DNA of 64,000 nucleotides from Fundidesulfovibrio magnetotacticus (GTDB lineage: Bacteria > Desulfobacterota > Desulfovibrionia > Desulfovibrionales > Desulfovibrionaceae), in contig NZ_BLTE01000010.1 of assembly GCF_013019105.1 (NCBI RefSeq), positions 62,001-126,000 on the forward strand, in the 5' to 3' direction. The position numbers and the translations under genes were made by a program. Below the pieces are notes generated by a model. It did not search any database and was not told where the DNA came from. It saw nothing but the letters and a program-made list of their open reading frames with translations. Numbering within the stretch: position 1 is the first letter of the stretch; each line of letters opens with the position of its first letter. Below are positions 7,250-18,975 of this stretch, piece by piece.

Positions 7250-8272
7250 ATGAACATCACAGATCTCTTCGCACTCGTCGAGCGCCTCGCTCCGCCGCGC
7301 ATGGCCGCCTCCTGGGACCGCTGCGGCGTCCAGGTGGCCGGCGCTCACGGCAAGGCCTCCCGGCTGGCCGTGGCCCTGGACCCCCTGCCCGCCACCCTGG
7401 CCCAGGCCCTGGACTGGGGCGCGCAGGCCGTGCTCACCCACCACCCCCTGGGCAAAACCCCGCGCCTGCCGGACCGCCGCGACGCCCACCGCGAGGCGCT
7501 CAAGCTCCTGCTCGGACGCGATGCCTGGCTCTACGCGGCCCACACCTCGCTCGACTGCGCCCCCGGCGGCCCCGCCGCATGGCTGGCCGACGAGCTGGGC
7601 CTCTCGGAGCGCGCCGTGGTGGACCCCCAGGGCGAAACCCGCCGCGTCATGGCCTTCTACAAGGAAGTGGCCATGGACGGCTTCGACGCCTTTCAGCTGC
7701 CCGAGGGCCTGGACGTGGACCGCCTCCACTTCGACCGCGACGCCCTGCGCCACGCCCCCCAGGCCTTCTCCTGCCCCGAGCCCCACTGGCCCGCCTTGCG
7801 CGCGGCCCTGCAGGCCTGCCCGGACGTTTCGTCCATGGCCGGGGCCGTGTCCCTGGTCGAGCCCTCCGAGCCATACGGCTACGGCATCGTCGGCCGACTG
7901 CCCTCCCCCATGGGCTGGGACGATTTCCTTGCCGAACTCTGGCGGCTGCTGCCCCGGGCCTTCCTCTCCTTCGCGGGCGAAGCCGCCGCCAGGGTGGAGC
8001 GCGTGGCCTACTGCACCGGGTCCGGCGCGTCCTGCGGGGCCAGGGCTTTCGCCCTGGGCGCGGACGTGTTCCTTACGGGCGACGTGCCCCATCACTTCGC
8101 CCTGGACCTGGCTCCCCTGGGGCTCACCGTGGACTGCGGCCACCACGTGCTGGAGCAGGAGATGATGCGTCGGTTCGCCGGTCGTCTCGCCGACGAGACG
8201 CGCGGCCAGGAATTGGAAGTTCGCTTTTTCGAGAGCCCTGACCCCCTGCGGGCGGCGCTCAGACCTTCGTGA
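7250..8272 (+). CDS. Nif3/YbgI-family dinuclear metal protein
   Basis: A 340-residue Nif3-type protein (called GTP cyclohydrolase I type 2 in some databases; true role unsettled). Metal-binding signatures are visible: LTHHPLGK near residue 63, HTSLD near 98, TGDVPHH near 276 and DCGHHVLE near 298. The length fits members with a middle inserted domain. The start at 7250 gives the expected N terminus (LFALVERLAPPRMAASWD), but there is no Shine-Dalgarno sequence and a terminator ends 5 bases before it. It lies upstream of the zinc-ribbon gene, a pairing often seen in bacteria. Confidence 0.88.
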   Translation: MNITDLFALVERLAPPRMAASWDRCGVQVAGAHGKASRLAVALDPLPATLAQALDWGAQAVLTHHPLGKTPRLPDRRDAHREALKLLLGRDAWLYAAHTSLDCAPGGPAAWLADELGLSERAVVDPQGETRRVMAFYKEVAMDGFDAFQLPEGLDVDRLHFDRDALRHAPQAFSCPEPHWPALRAALQACPDVSSMAGAVSLVEPSEPYGYGIVGRLPSPMGWDDFLAELWRLLPRAFLSFAGEAAARVERVAYCTGSGASCGARAFALGADVFLTGDVPHHFALDLAPLGLTVDCGHHVLEQEMMRRFAGRLADETRGQELEVRFFESPDPLRAALRPS

Positions 8273-8390
8273 CGGACCGCCGGGGCTTCGTTTCCCGGCC
8301 TTGCGACCTCGTGTCGGTAGAGAATCATCCCGGCGGCGCCACGCCTCGGGGGACATAAGCCAGGGGCGCTTCGGGCGCCTGGAGACGGCA

Positions 8391-9146
8391 ATGTACCACA
8401 AGCAGATCGAACAGTTGGTGATGCTCCAGCGCATCGACGGCGAAATCCTCACGCTGCGCACCGAGCTGGACAACGCGCCCCAGGAGATCCAGAGCCTGGA
8501 GAAGAGGCACCAGGATGCCGAGACCGCGCGCAACGTGGTGCTCGAAAAGCTGGGCTACCTCACCGACCAGCTCAAGCGCCTGGAAAACGACATGGAAGAA
8601 GACCATGTCCGCCTGCGCAAGTCCAAAAGCAAGATGATGATGGTGGGCAACTCCAAGGAATACCACGCCATGGTGCGCGAGATGGACAACCTGGAGAAGC
8701 TCAACCGCTCCCGCGACGAGGAGAAGGCCGCCTTCGCCGAGGAGCTGGAGCGCCAGACCAGCGCCGAACAGGAAGTGACCGCCAAGGCCGAGGCCGTGAG
8801 CAAGGAGCTGGAAGTGGCCCGCGCCGGGCTCGACGAGCGCATGCAGGCCGCCCGCAAGCGCCTGGACGTGCTGGCCGGGCAGCGCAAGGAGGCCTGCAAG
8901 GTCCTGCCGCCGCCCATCCTCTCCCGCTACGAGTTCATCCGCTCGCGTCTGCCCAACCCGGTCATCGTCTCCGTGGATCAGGGCGTGTGCGCGGGCTGCA
9001 ACATCTCCATTCCGCCCCAGGCCTTCATCGAGCTGCAGAAGGGCCAGCAGATCCTCTCCTGCCCCAACTGCCAGCGCCTGATCTTCTGGGTGCAGCACAT
9101 CGCCCCCCAGACGACCCCCGAAGAGGGCAAGGACGCCAAGGCCTAG
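8391..9146 (+). CDS. Coiled-coil zinc-ribbon protein (DUF164 / zf-RING_7 type)
   Basis: A 251-residue protein with about 170 residues of heptad-rich coiled coil, then a C4 zinc ribbon: CAGCNISIP and, 24 residues on, CPNCQRLIF. This architecture is widely conserved next to nif3-like genes and is thought to bind nucleic acid or act as an adaptor; the exact role is unknown. A GGAG sits 6 bases before the ATG. RNase P RNA begins about 60 bases after its stop. Confidence 0.85.
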   Translation: MYHKQIEQLVMLQRIDGEILTLRTELDNAPQEIQSLEKRHQDAETARNVVLEKLGYLTDQLKRLENDMEEDHVRLRKSKSKMMMVGNSKEYHAMVREMDNLEKLNRSRDEEKAAFAEELERQTSAEQEVTAKAEAVSKELEVARAGLDERMQAARKRLDVLAGQRKEACKVLPPPILSRYEFIRSRLPNPVIVSVDQGVCAGCNISIPPQAFIELQKGQQILSCPNCQRLIFWVQHIAPQTTPEEGKDAKA

Positions 9147-9206
9147 TTTGTTATCCCCCGGCCGGACGCACACCGAGGCGGACGCGCCCGGACCGGGGGC
9201 TTCTGA

Positions 9207-9586
9207 AGGTTCGGGGAGTCGGACAGGCTGTCGCCGCGGGGAAACCCGGGGAGGAAAGTCCGGACTCCGCAGGGCAGGACGCTGGGTAACCCCCAGGGGG
9301 AGCGATCCCCGGAGAAGCGCCACAGAAAGCAAACCGCCGGCCGGGTCCACCCGGCCGGTAAGGGTGAAACGGTGGAGTAAGAGCCCACCAGTTGCCGCGG
9401 TGACGCGGCAAGCTAGGCATGCCCCGTCCGGAGCAAGACCAAATAGGGAAGCGTTCGAGGCCGGCCCGGCCGAGCTTCCGGGTAGGTTGCTGGAGGCGGC
9501 GGGCAACCGCCGTCCTAGAGGAATGACAGCCGCCGTCCCGCAAGGGGCGGTTACAGAATCCGGCTTACGTCCGGCTCCCCTTACAC
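9207..9586 (+). ncRNA. rnpB: RNase P RNA (class A)
   Basis: The catalytic RNA of RNase P, which matures tRNA 5' ends. The invariant core is present in order: GAGGAAAGTCCGG near 9251, CAGGGCAGG-type and CCACAGAAA elements, GGTAAGGGTGAAA near 9357, CAAGACCAAATAGGG near 9435, GGGTAGGTTGCTGGAG near 9480, and ACAGAATCCGGCTTA near 9553. Helix P1 closes perfectly: GGGGAGTCGGAC at 9213-9224 pairs with GTCCGGCTCCCC at 9569-9580. Ends are set by P1 and are approximate by a few bases. No T-run terminator follows; ispDF starts 13 bases after P1. Confidence 0.96.
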
Positions 9587-9593
9587 CTTCATC

Positions 9594-10820
9594 ATGAACA
9601 CCTGGATCGTCCTTCTCGCCGCCGGCAGCGGCTCCCGGCTGGCAGCCGCCTCGGGCGGCGCGAAAAAACAGTTCCTGGACGCGGGCGGCTCGCCCGTGTT
9701 CTGGCGCTCGGCCCAGGCCCTGGCCCGCTGCGCGGGCGTCTCCGGCATCGTCTTCGTCTTCCCTCCCGACGAACTGGACGCGGCCCGCGAGGCCGTCGAC
9801 ACCCTCGACGCGTCAGCGCCCCTCGGGCTCGACCGGCGCGTGGTCCACGGCGGCGCGCGCCGCCAGGATTCACTGGAGAACGCCCTCTCCGCCCTGCCCC
9901 GGGAGTGCACCCACGTGCTCGTGCACGACGCGGCGCGCTGCTTCGTCACCCCGGACGTGGCCGCACGGGTCCTGGAGGCCCTGCGATCCGGGGCCAAGGC
10001 CGTCATTCCCGCCGTGCCCGTCAAGGACACCGTGAAGCAGGTGGACGCCCAGGGCGTGGTGGTCGCCACGCCCGAGCGCGCCAGCCTCAGGGCCGTGCAG
10101 ACCCCACAGGGCGTGGAACTGGAAGCCCTGCGCGCCGGGTTCGCGCTGGCCCGGCGCGAAAACCTCACCGTCACCGACGACGCGGGCCTCGTGGAGGCCC
10201 TGGGCCTGCCCGTGTCCGTGGTGGAAGGCTCGGAAGCCAACGTGAAGATCACCACTCCGGAAGACCTGCGCCTGCTCGCCCCGGCCCGGGTCCCGGCCGC
10301 CCTGCCCCGCGTGGGCTTCGGCTACGACGTGCACCGCTACGCCTCCGAGGCCGAGGCCGACGCCCCCAACGCCCGGCCCATGGTCCTGGGCTGCGCGCCC
10401 ATCCCCGGCGCGCCGCGCGTGCTGGCCCACTCCGACGGCGACGTGCTCCTGCACGCCCTGGCAGACGCCCTCCTGGGCTGCCTCTGCCTGGGCGACATCG
10501 GCCAGCACTTCCCGGACACGGACCCCTCCCTCTCCGGGGCCGCAAGCTCCGTGCTGGTGGCCGAGATCCTGGCCCGCTTCGCGCCCGCGGGGCTCGCGCT
10601 GGTGCACGTGGACCTCACCGTGGTGGCCCAGGTCCCCAAGGTGGGGCCGCACCGGGAGCACATCCGGCGCAACGTGGCCGGGCTGCTGGGCCTTGCCCCG
10701 GAGCGCGTCAACGTGAAGGCGACCACCGAGGAAAAGCTCGGCTTCACGGGCCGCAAGCAGGGCATCAAGGCCTACGCCACGGCCACCGCGGTGGAGACCG
10801 GAGCCCCCCGCGCGGACTGA
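9594..10820 (+). CDS. ispDF: Bifunctional IspD/IspF isoprenoid enzyme
   Basis: A 408-residue fusion for two steps of the MEP pathway. The N-terminal IspD domain (about 1-226) makes CDP-methylerythritol and shows LLAAGSGSRL, VHDAARCF and VKDTVKQV. The C-terminal IspF domain (about 235-400) makes the cyclic diphosphate and shows GYDVHRY, HSDGDVLLHAL and FPDTDPS, the zinc and substrate motifs. Such fusions are normal in delta- and alphaproteobacteria. The ATG at 9594 gives the exact family N terminus but lacks any ribosome binding site and lies 13 bases after RNase P helix P1. Confidence 0.95.
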   Translation: MNTWIVLLAAGSGSRLAAASGGAKKQFLDAGGSPVFWRSAQALARCAGVSGIVFVFPPDELDAAREAVDTLDASAPLGLDRRVVHGGARRQDSLENALSALPRECTHVLVHDAARCFVTPDVAARVLEALRSGAKAVIPAVPVKDTVKQVDAQGVVVATPERASLRAVQTPQGVELEALRAGFALARRENLTVTDDAGLVEALGLPVSVVEGSEANVKITTPEDLRLLAPARVPAALPRVGFGYDVHRYASEAEADAPNARPMVLGCAPIPGAPRVLAHSDGDVLLHALADALLGCLCLGDIGQHFPDTDPSLSGAASSVLVAEILARFAPAGLALVHVDLTVVAQVPKVGPHREHIRRNVAGLLGLAPERVNVKATTEEKLGFTGRKQGIKAYATATAVETGAPRAD

Positions 10821-10978
10821 TCCGCCGCGCAAGGGATTCCATGGCAAAATATTGAAATAAAAAGGTAAAGTGCGTGCAGCGTGCTCGCTCCACCACCCGG
10901 AAGCCCGGCGCGCCTTGACTTTTGCCCCCCGCTCTGCAACCTGATTCCCCCGACCTCCAAGCTCTTCAAGGACCAGCA

Positions 10979-12436
10979 ATGCAGCTTTACAACACCCTCA
11001 CGCGCGCCAAGGAACCCTTCACGCCCGCCCACGAAGGCCGGGTGAACATGTACGTCTGCGGCATCACCGCCTACGACTACTGCCACATCGGCCACGCCCG
11101 CTCGGCCGTGGTCTTCGACGTGCTCGTGCGCTACCTGCGCTCGAAGGACCTGGAGGTGCGCTTCGCCCGCAACTTCACCGATGTGGACGACAAGATCATC
11201 AAGCGCGCCCAGGAGGAAGGGCTTTCCTCCGAGGCGGTCTCGGAGAAGTACATCGCCGCCTTCTACGAAGACATGGACCGCCTGGGCATCCTGCGCGCCG
11301 ACATGGAGCCCCGCGCCACCCGCTACATCGGGGAAATGCTCCAGCTGGCGCAGCACCTCATCGACACCGGATTCGCCTACGCAACGCCCTCTGGCGACGT
11401 GTACTTCCGCGTGCGGGCCTTCAAGCCCTACGGCAAGCTTTCCGGGCGCAACCTGGAAGAGCTCCAGAGCGGCGCGCGCGTGGCCCCGGGAGAGGAAAAG
11501 GAGGACCCCCTGGACTTTGCCCTCTGGAAGGCCGCCAAGCCCGGCGAGCCCACCTGGGAGAGCCCCTGGGGGCCGGGACGCCCCGGCTGGCATCTGGAGT
11601 GCTCCGCCATGAGCGAAGACCTCCTGGGCCTGCCCCTGGACATCCACGGCGGCGGCCAGGACCTCGTCTTCCCCCACCACGAGAACGAGATCGCCCAGAC
11701 CGAGGCCGCCACCGGAAAGGACTTCGCCCGCTTCTGGGTGCACAACGGCTTCGTGCAGATCAATTCTGAAAAAATGTCGAAATCGTTGAATAATTTTGTG
11801 ACGATCCGCGACATTTTCGGCTACTGCCTGCCCGAGGTGCTGCGCTTCTTCCTGGTGGCCGCCCACTACCGCTCGCCCCTGGACTACTCCACCGAAGCCC
11901 TGGACGAGGCCGAGAAGGGCATCCGCCGCATCTACGCGGCCCTGGCCCAGATGGACGATGCGCTGGCCGGAACCAAATGGTCCGCCAACGCCGCCCCGGC
12001 CGAACTGCTCGCCGAGCTGGACGGCCTGGAAAAGGACTTCGACCAGTCCATGGAGGACGACCTGAACACCGCCGCCGCACTGGGCCACATCTTCGGCATG
12101 GTGCGCCTGGCCGGGCGCGTGATGGAAGACAAGGCCCTGCGCAAGAGCCAGGGCGGCAAGGCGATTCTCGAACGCATCCGGGGCGGCTTCGCCCGCTACG
12201 CCGCCATCCTGGGCGTGTTCGGCAGCGAACCGGCCCGCTTCCTGGCCGACCTGCGCGACTCCAGGGCCGCACGCAAGGGCATCGAGTCCTCCAAAGTGGA
12301 CGACCTGCTGGCCCAGCGCAAGCAGGCCCGCCAGGACAAGGACTTCGCCCGCTCCGACGCCATCCGCGACGAACTGGCCGCCATGGGCGTGGAGGTGAAG
12401 GACACCCCCGTCGGGGCCGTCTGGGACGTAGCGTAG
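10979..12436 (+). CDS. cysS: Cysteinyl-tRNA synthetase
   Basis: A 485-residue class I synthetase. Motifs: [16 protein letters not shown] (zinc ligand and HIGH), ECSAMS and HHENEIAQ (remaining zinc ligands), and KMSKSLNNF (KMSKS loop). Start chosen at MQLYNTLT after AAGGA; the 19 upstream codons are not conserved-looking. The gap before it holds TTGACT at 10915 as a possible -35 with only a weak -10. A striking AT-rich run covers the KMSKS codons at 11762-11800 in an otherwise very GC-rich gene. Confidence 0.96.
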   Translation: MQLYNTLTRAKEPFTPAHEGRVNMYVCGITAYDYCHIGHARSAVVFDVLVRYLRSKDLEVRFARNFTDVDDKIIKRAQEEGLSSEAVSEKYIAAFYEDMDRLGILRADMEPRATRYIGEMLQLAQHLIDTGFAYATPSGDVYFRVRAFKPYGKLSGRNLEELQSGARVAPGEEKEDPLDFALWKAAKPGEPTWESPWGPGRPGWHLECSAMSEDLLGLPLDIHGGGQDLVFPHHENEIAQTEAATGKDFARFWVHNGFVQINSEKMSKSLNNFVTIRDIFGYCLPEVLRFFLVAAHYRSPLDYSTEALDEAEKGIRRIYAALAQMDDALAGTKWSANAAPAELLAELDGLEKDFDQSMEDDLNTAAALGHIFGMVRLAGRVMEDKALRKSQGGKAILERIRGGFARYAAILGVFGSEPARFLADLRDSRAARKGIESSKVDDLLAQRKQARQDKDFARSDAIRDELAAMGVEVKDTPVGAVWDVA

Positions 12437-12535
12437 CGCCCCTTGGGGGGGCCGAATGGCCGGAATCTCCCGGATTCCCGTTGCGGACGGGACGCTTTCC
12501 TTGAGCCTTGCGATCTCCTGGCTTGCCGTGAACGG

Positions 12536-14143
12536 ATGAATAACATCGCCCGCACAGTCGCTTTGGTGATCTTGTCGACCTGGGTCCTGATCCTGCTGGC
12601 CGAGGCGGTGCTGCACGTCGTGTCATCCGCGCCGGAATACGTAAATTACGAGTTCCATCCCGACTTGGCGGGCGATCTGCCGCCCAACGTCTCCGTCATG
12701 GACACCCTCATCAAGGGCCTGCCCTATCGCGTCAGCACAAACGCGCAGGGGCTGCGCGCCCAGGAACCCCTCCTCCCCCGCGACGAGGTGGGCGTGCGGG
12801 TGCTCTGCCTGGGCGACTCCTTCACCTTCGGTGTCGGGGTGGACGACAAGGCGACGTATCCCTTTCTGTTGCAACAATTCCTGCGAAAGGCCATGCCGGG
12901 AAAGGTGGTGGATGTTGTCAACAGCGGCATCCCCTTCTTCGATATAGTGGACGAACTCGACTACTGGTATCAGAAGGGGCAGGCGCTCAAGCCCGACGTG
13001 GTGGTCTGCCAATTCTACTACAACGATCTCCAGACCATGAACGGCAGATCGTTCAGGCGCGAGCGCAGGGCTCAGTCAGCCCCTTACAGCCGTGTCAAGG
13101 CCGTCCTGAAAGAGTCGCGCCTTTTCGCTCTGGCGGCCAGCCTGGCCTATCGTCTTGCCAGCATTGCCCCGGCCGCTTCGGGCGGGGGGGCCTCCGGCGC
13201 GGATCCCTGGTACGAAGGGCGTTATTGTTCCGATATGTCTCCGGAGATCATGGAGATCGTCCGCGGCGGCGTGCTTGATGCGGCAAATAACGGTGCACTG
13301 GCTTGCCGCTGGGACAAGTATCTGGCGAACCTGCTGGAACTCAAAAGCGCGGTGGAAGCAACCGGAGCGCGTTTCGTGCTGGTGATGATCCCGGACGAGG
13401 CGCAGCTAGCCGCCCCCCTTGCAGGTCCGGACGTGTACTTCCAGTCCGTGCTGCCGGGGCTGGGGGTGGACGCCCTGGACCTGCTCTTCGTTTTCCGGGA
13501 AGTTCACCACCGGGAACGGCTGAAGCTCTACAACTCCCCTCTGGATTTTCACACTAACGCCCAAGGCAATACGCTGGTGGCCAAACTGACGGCAGAGAGT
13601 GTTCTCAGAACGTTATCGGTCCGGGACGACGCCCCGCCCGACAGGGCGAAAGGCTTTCCGGGCTCTTGGCGCGTGGCTTTCCGATTCGGCGCGCACGGCC
13701 TGGAAGCTGACCAGGCCCCTCCAGGAGGCGAACGCGTGGAGGTTCAACAGTCCCAGACCCTGCACTGGCAGGGGATGGACACTGTTGACGGTCCAGCCGT
13801 GGCCACCACCTATGCCGACGTGCCCGGTGAGCTGACTGTCCGGGTCACCGGTATGGAGCCATCCACCTATCTGGGGCTGACACTGCATCCGATCGTCTAC
13901 AACGAAGCCGTCAATGGCGGAATTCGCATTTACGTCGAACTCGACAACGGACAGGTGCTCCAGGTTCTGGACAGAGAGAACAGCACACCTCAGGGCACCC
14001 GCTTGCTCTGCGATCTTTTCTTTCCCGACAAGCCATTCCGCGCGGTCACGCTCCGCTTTGTGATCGGCAAGTCAACGGGGCTGGCCGTGGACAAGGCCAA
14101 AGGCTCGACGTCTTCCCAGCAGCTGACGCTCCGCGCAGGTTGA
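12536..14143 (+). CDS. Membrane-anchored SGNH/GDSL hydrolase with extra C-terminal domain
   Basis: A 535-residue protein with one N-terminal membrane segment (VALVILSTWVLILLAEAVL, about 8-26). The catalytic blocks of an SGNH esterase follow: LGDSFTFGVGV (block I Ser), FYYNDLQT (Asn block) and DFHTNAQGN (Asp-x-His). Residues from about 380 form an extra beta-rich region. SGNH proteins of this build usually add or remove acyl groups on surface polysaccharide. Base composition is a little less GC-rich than its neighbours, which could mean later acquisition. No SD motif precedes the ATG, though GGATGA overlaps it. Confidence 0.75.
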   Translation: MNNIARTVALVILSTWVLILLAEAVLHVVSSAPEYVNYEFHPDLAGDLPPNVSVMDTLIKGLPYRVSTNAQGLRAQEPLLPRDEVGVRVLCLGDSFTFGVGVDDKATYPFLLQQFLRKAMPGKVVDVVNSGIPFFDIVDELDYWYQKGQALKPDVVVCQFYYNDLQTMNGRSFRRERRAQSAPYSRVKAVLKESRLFALAASLAYRLASIAPAASGGGASGADPWYEGRYCSDMSPEIMEIVRGGVLDAANNGALACRWDKYLANLLELKSAVEATGARFVLVMIPDEAQLAAPLAGPDVYFQSVLPGLGVDALDLLFVFREVHHRERLKLYNSPLDFHTNAQGNTLVAKLTAESVLRTLSVRDDAPPDRAKGFPGSWRVAFRFGAHGLEADQAPPGGERVEVQQSQTLHWQGMDTVDGPAVATTYADVPGELTVRVTGMEPSTYLGLTLHPIVYNEAVNGGIRIYVELDNGQVLQVLDRENSTPQGTRLLCDLFFPDKPFRAVTLRFVIGKSTGLAVDKAKGSTSSQQLTLRAG

Positions 14144-14155
14144 GCGCGCAGGCGC

Positions 14156-15118
14156 TCAAAGCGGCAGCCGCGAGGCCTCGCGGGCCAGGGCGGCCAGACG
14201 CCGGGCGCGCGCCCCGCTTTTTTCCACGGCGGAGCGGGCCTGAGGGTCGCGGATGTTCAGGGCCACGGTCTCCAGGGCCGTGGCCGACTCGTCCAGGCGG
14301 TCGGCCAACAGAGGCAGGCCGCGCAGCCCCTCCTCGCCCAAGGGCCTGGCCAGCAGGCCTTCCAGTTCGCGGGCGGCCTCCCTGGCCTTGGCGGAGGCGC
14401 GGGCGTAGGTCTCGCGCAGGAAGGTCCGCTCCTGGGCGGAGAGGCCGTCGCCCGCGGCCGCGCGCTGGGCCGCCTCGGCCATGAGTCGCCCCAGTGCTTC
14501 GTCTTCGGCGCCCACGGCCTGGGCGTAGGTCCCCCGAAGGCTCGCGCCCACGTCCCCGGCCGAGGCCGCGGAGAACCGGGCCTGGGGCGCAAATTCCAGC
14601 CCGGCGAACATGGTGTTGAAATCCTTGATGTACTTCTGAAGCGATCCAGCAGGACCCACGCCCGTCAGCTCCAGGCGGCCGAAGCCCGTGAGGCGCACGC
14701 ACAGGTAGTATTCCAGACCGGTCCCGTCCTTGGGGACCAGCCAGGCCACCAGCGTGCGCGCGGTGTCGTCCTGCTGGAGGTGGCGCAGGGCGTAGCGCTC
14801 CGGGGAGACGTGCCAGAGCGCCGTGAACTCCAGGTTCCTGTCGCGGGCCATCACCTCCAGCACGCCCTGGGGCGTGGGGGTGCGCACGGCCTTGACCACC
14901 AGCGTGGGGTAGCCCTTGGCGGTCTTCACGCCGTCCTCGTGGGCCAGCACGGCGGCCACTCCGCCCTCGCCGCGCTGGGTGACGCTCCAGCCCGGCGCGG
15001 GCGTGAGCACGTAGGCCCCGCCGGAACCGGCCAGGGGATCACGGGGATCGCCAGACGGGCCTGAACCCATGCAGGCGGACACGAACAGCGTCAGAAGGGC
15101 GGCAAAGAGCGTGCGCAT
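14156..15118 (-). CDS. Lipoprotein of unknown function
   Basis: A 320-residue protein with a lipoprotein signal (LLTLFVSACMGSG; the Cys at residue 16 would be lipidated). The middle contains alternating strands with a PTLVVKAVRTPTPQGVLEVM segment. The C-terminal 120 residues are long Ala/Arg/Glu-rich helices. GAGGAGA precedes the ATG at 15118. A TTGACA at 15166-15171 (minus strand) may be its -35, with a poor -10. It is convergent with the SGNH gene (12 bp gap). No assigned family. Confidence 0.7.
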   Translation of the reverse strand: MRTLFAALLTLFVSACMGSGPSGDPRDPLAGSGGAYVLTPAPGWSVTQRGEGGVAAVLAHEDGVKTAKGYPTLVVKAVRTPTPQGVLEVMARDRNLEFTALWHVSPERYALRHLQQDDTARTLVAWLVPKDGTGLEYYLCVRLTGFGRLELTGVGPAGSLQKYIKDFNTMFAGLEFAPQARFSAASAGDVGASLRGTYAQAVGAEDEALGRLMAEAAQRAAAGDGLSAQERTFLRETYARASAKAREAARELEGLLARPLGEEGLRGLPLLADRLDESATALETVALNIRDPQARSAVEKSGARARRLAALAREASRLPL

Positions 15119-15197
15119 GGCGAAGGTCTCCTCGGCACGGGGCAATGCGCCGCCCTGCGGGCTTTTGTCAAGGAGGCTCCTGGTGTAGGGTGCCCCC

Positions 15198-16628
15198 ATG
15201 GACCTTGCCCCCCTCACGCAGCTCGACCCCTGGCGCTGGATGCTGCCGCCCCGCGGCGGCATGGGCGTGCCCGCCGTTTTCGTTGGCTCGCGCCGCCTCC
15301 TGCGCGACCTGGAGGAGGCCGCCGCGCGCCAGGCCGCCAACGTGGCCCGTCTCCCGGGCATCGTGGGCGCCTGCTACGTGATGCCCGACGCCCACTCGGG
15401 CTACGGCTTCCCCATCGGCGGCGTGGCCGCCTTCGATCCGGACCAGGGCGGCGTGGTCTGCGCAGGGGGCGTGGGCTACGACATCGCCTGCGGCGTGCGC
15501 ACCCTGGCCACGGACCTGGACGCCAGGGACCTGGATCCGGTGATGGAGCGCCTGGCCGACCGCCTCTTCGCCGCGATTCCCTGCGGCGTGGGCGTGGGCG
15601 GCGGTCTCGCCCTGAAGGACAGGGACCTGGACGCCCTGCTGACGGGGGGAGCTGCCTGGGCCGTGAAACGGGGTTTCGGCGAGAAGGCCGACCTGGAGCG
15701 CATCGAGGACAGGGGCACGGCCCCGGACGCGCTGCCGGACAAGGTCTCCCCCGGAGCGCGCGCCCGCCTGGGCTCCCAGGTGGGCACCCTGGGCTCGGGC
15801 AACCACTACCTGGAGGTGCAGCGCATCGAGGAGCTTTTCGACGCCCGTGCGGCCGCCGTTCTTGGGCTCTTTCCCGGGCAGACGCTGGTGAGCGTGCACT
15901 GCGGCTCGCGCGGGCTGGGGCATCAGGTGGCCACCGATTTCATCGACCGCATGCGCCGCGAGGCCCAGAGGCACGGCCTCAGCCTGCCCGACCCGGAGCT
16001 GGCCTGCGCACCCATCGACTCGCAGCCGGGCCGGGACTACCTGGGGGCCATGCGCGCGGCGGTCAACTGCGCCCTGGCCAACCGCCAGGTGATCGACCAC
16101 CTCGTGCGCCGCGTCCTGGAGGAATTCTTCCCCGGGGCGCGCCCGCGCCTGGTGTGCGACGTGTCCCACAACACCTGCAGGGAGGAGCGCCTGGACGTTG
16201 AAGGCCGCGCCAGGCGGCTCTTCGTGCACCGAAAGGGGGCCACGCGCGCCTGGGGGCCGTCACACCCCGGATTGACCGACGCCTTCCGGGGCCTGGGCCA
16301 GATCATGCCCGTTGGCGGCAGCATGGGCGCGGCCTCCTATCTCCTGCGCGGGACCGACCTCTCCCTGGAGCGCTCCCTGGGCTCGGCCTGCCACGGCGCG
16401 GGGCGCGCCCTATCCCGCTCCCAGGCGCTCAAACGCTTCAAAGGCCGCGACGTGATGGAGGGCCTGGCCCGGCGGGGCGTGACGCTGCGGGCCAAGGGGC
16501 TTCGGGCCGTGGGCGAGGAGGCCCCGGGGGCCTACAAGGACATCGAGGCCGTGGTGGAGGCCGCGGAGCAGGCCGGGCTGGCCGCGCGGGTGGCCCGGCT
16601 GGCCCCGCTGGCCTGCGTCAAGGGTTGA
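15198..16628 (+). CDS. rtcB: RNA-splicing ligase RtcB
   Basis: A 476-residue RtcB, joining 2',3'-cyclic phosphate or 3'-phosphate RNA ends to 5'-OH ends with GTP and Mn2+. Family blocks are all present: MPDAHSGYGFPIGGVAAF, GGVGYDIACGVR (metal Cys), LGSGNHYLEVQ, VHCGSRGLGHQ, DVSHNTCREE and GSACHGAGRALSR, which includes the His that becomes guanylylated. Neither archease nor rtcA is adjacent. The ATG gives the family N terminus, but the ribosome binding site is weak. Confidence 0.95.
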   Translation: MDLAPLTQLDPWRWMLPPRGGMGVPAVFVGSRRLLRDLEEAAARQAANVARLPGIVGACYVMPDAHSGYGFPIGGVAAFDPDQGGVVCAGGVGYDIACGVRTLATDLDARDLDPVMERLADRLFAAIPCGVGVGGGLALKDRDLDALLTGGAAWAVKRGFGEKADLERIEDRGTAPDALPDKVSPGARARLGSQVGTLGSGNHYLEVQRIEELFDARAAAVLGLFPGQTLVSVHCGSRGLGHQVATDFIDRMRREAQRHGLSLPDPELACAPIDSQPGRDYLGAMRAAVNCALANRQVIDHLVRRVLEEFFPGARPRLVCDVSHNTCREERLDVEGRARRLFVHRKGATRAWGPSHPGLTDAFRGLGQIMPVGGSMGAASYLLRGTDLSLERSLGSACHGAGRALSRSQALKRFKGRDVMEGLARRGVTLRAKGLRAVGEEAPGAYKDIEAVVEAAEQAGLAARVARLAPLACVKG

Positions 16629-16668
16629 TGTTGCAAATGCTCACGAAGCTGCTAGTGAAAAGCACTCA

Positions 16669-18963
<2,295 letters not shown>

Positions 18964-18975
18964 CACCGGCCCTGC

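Noticed and set aside
9147-9593. A protein-coding reading of the region between the zinc-ribbon gene and ispDF
   Set aside because: Frames of about 150 codons are open, but the sequence is occupied by RNase P RNA with all core elements and a perfect P1 helix.
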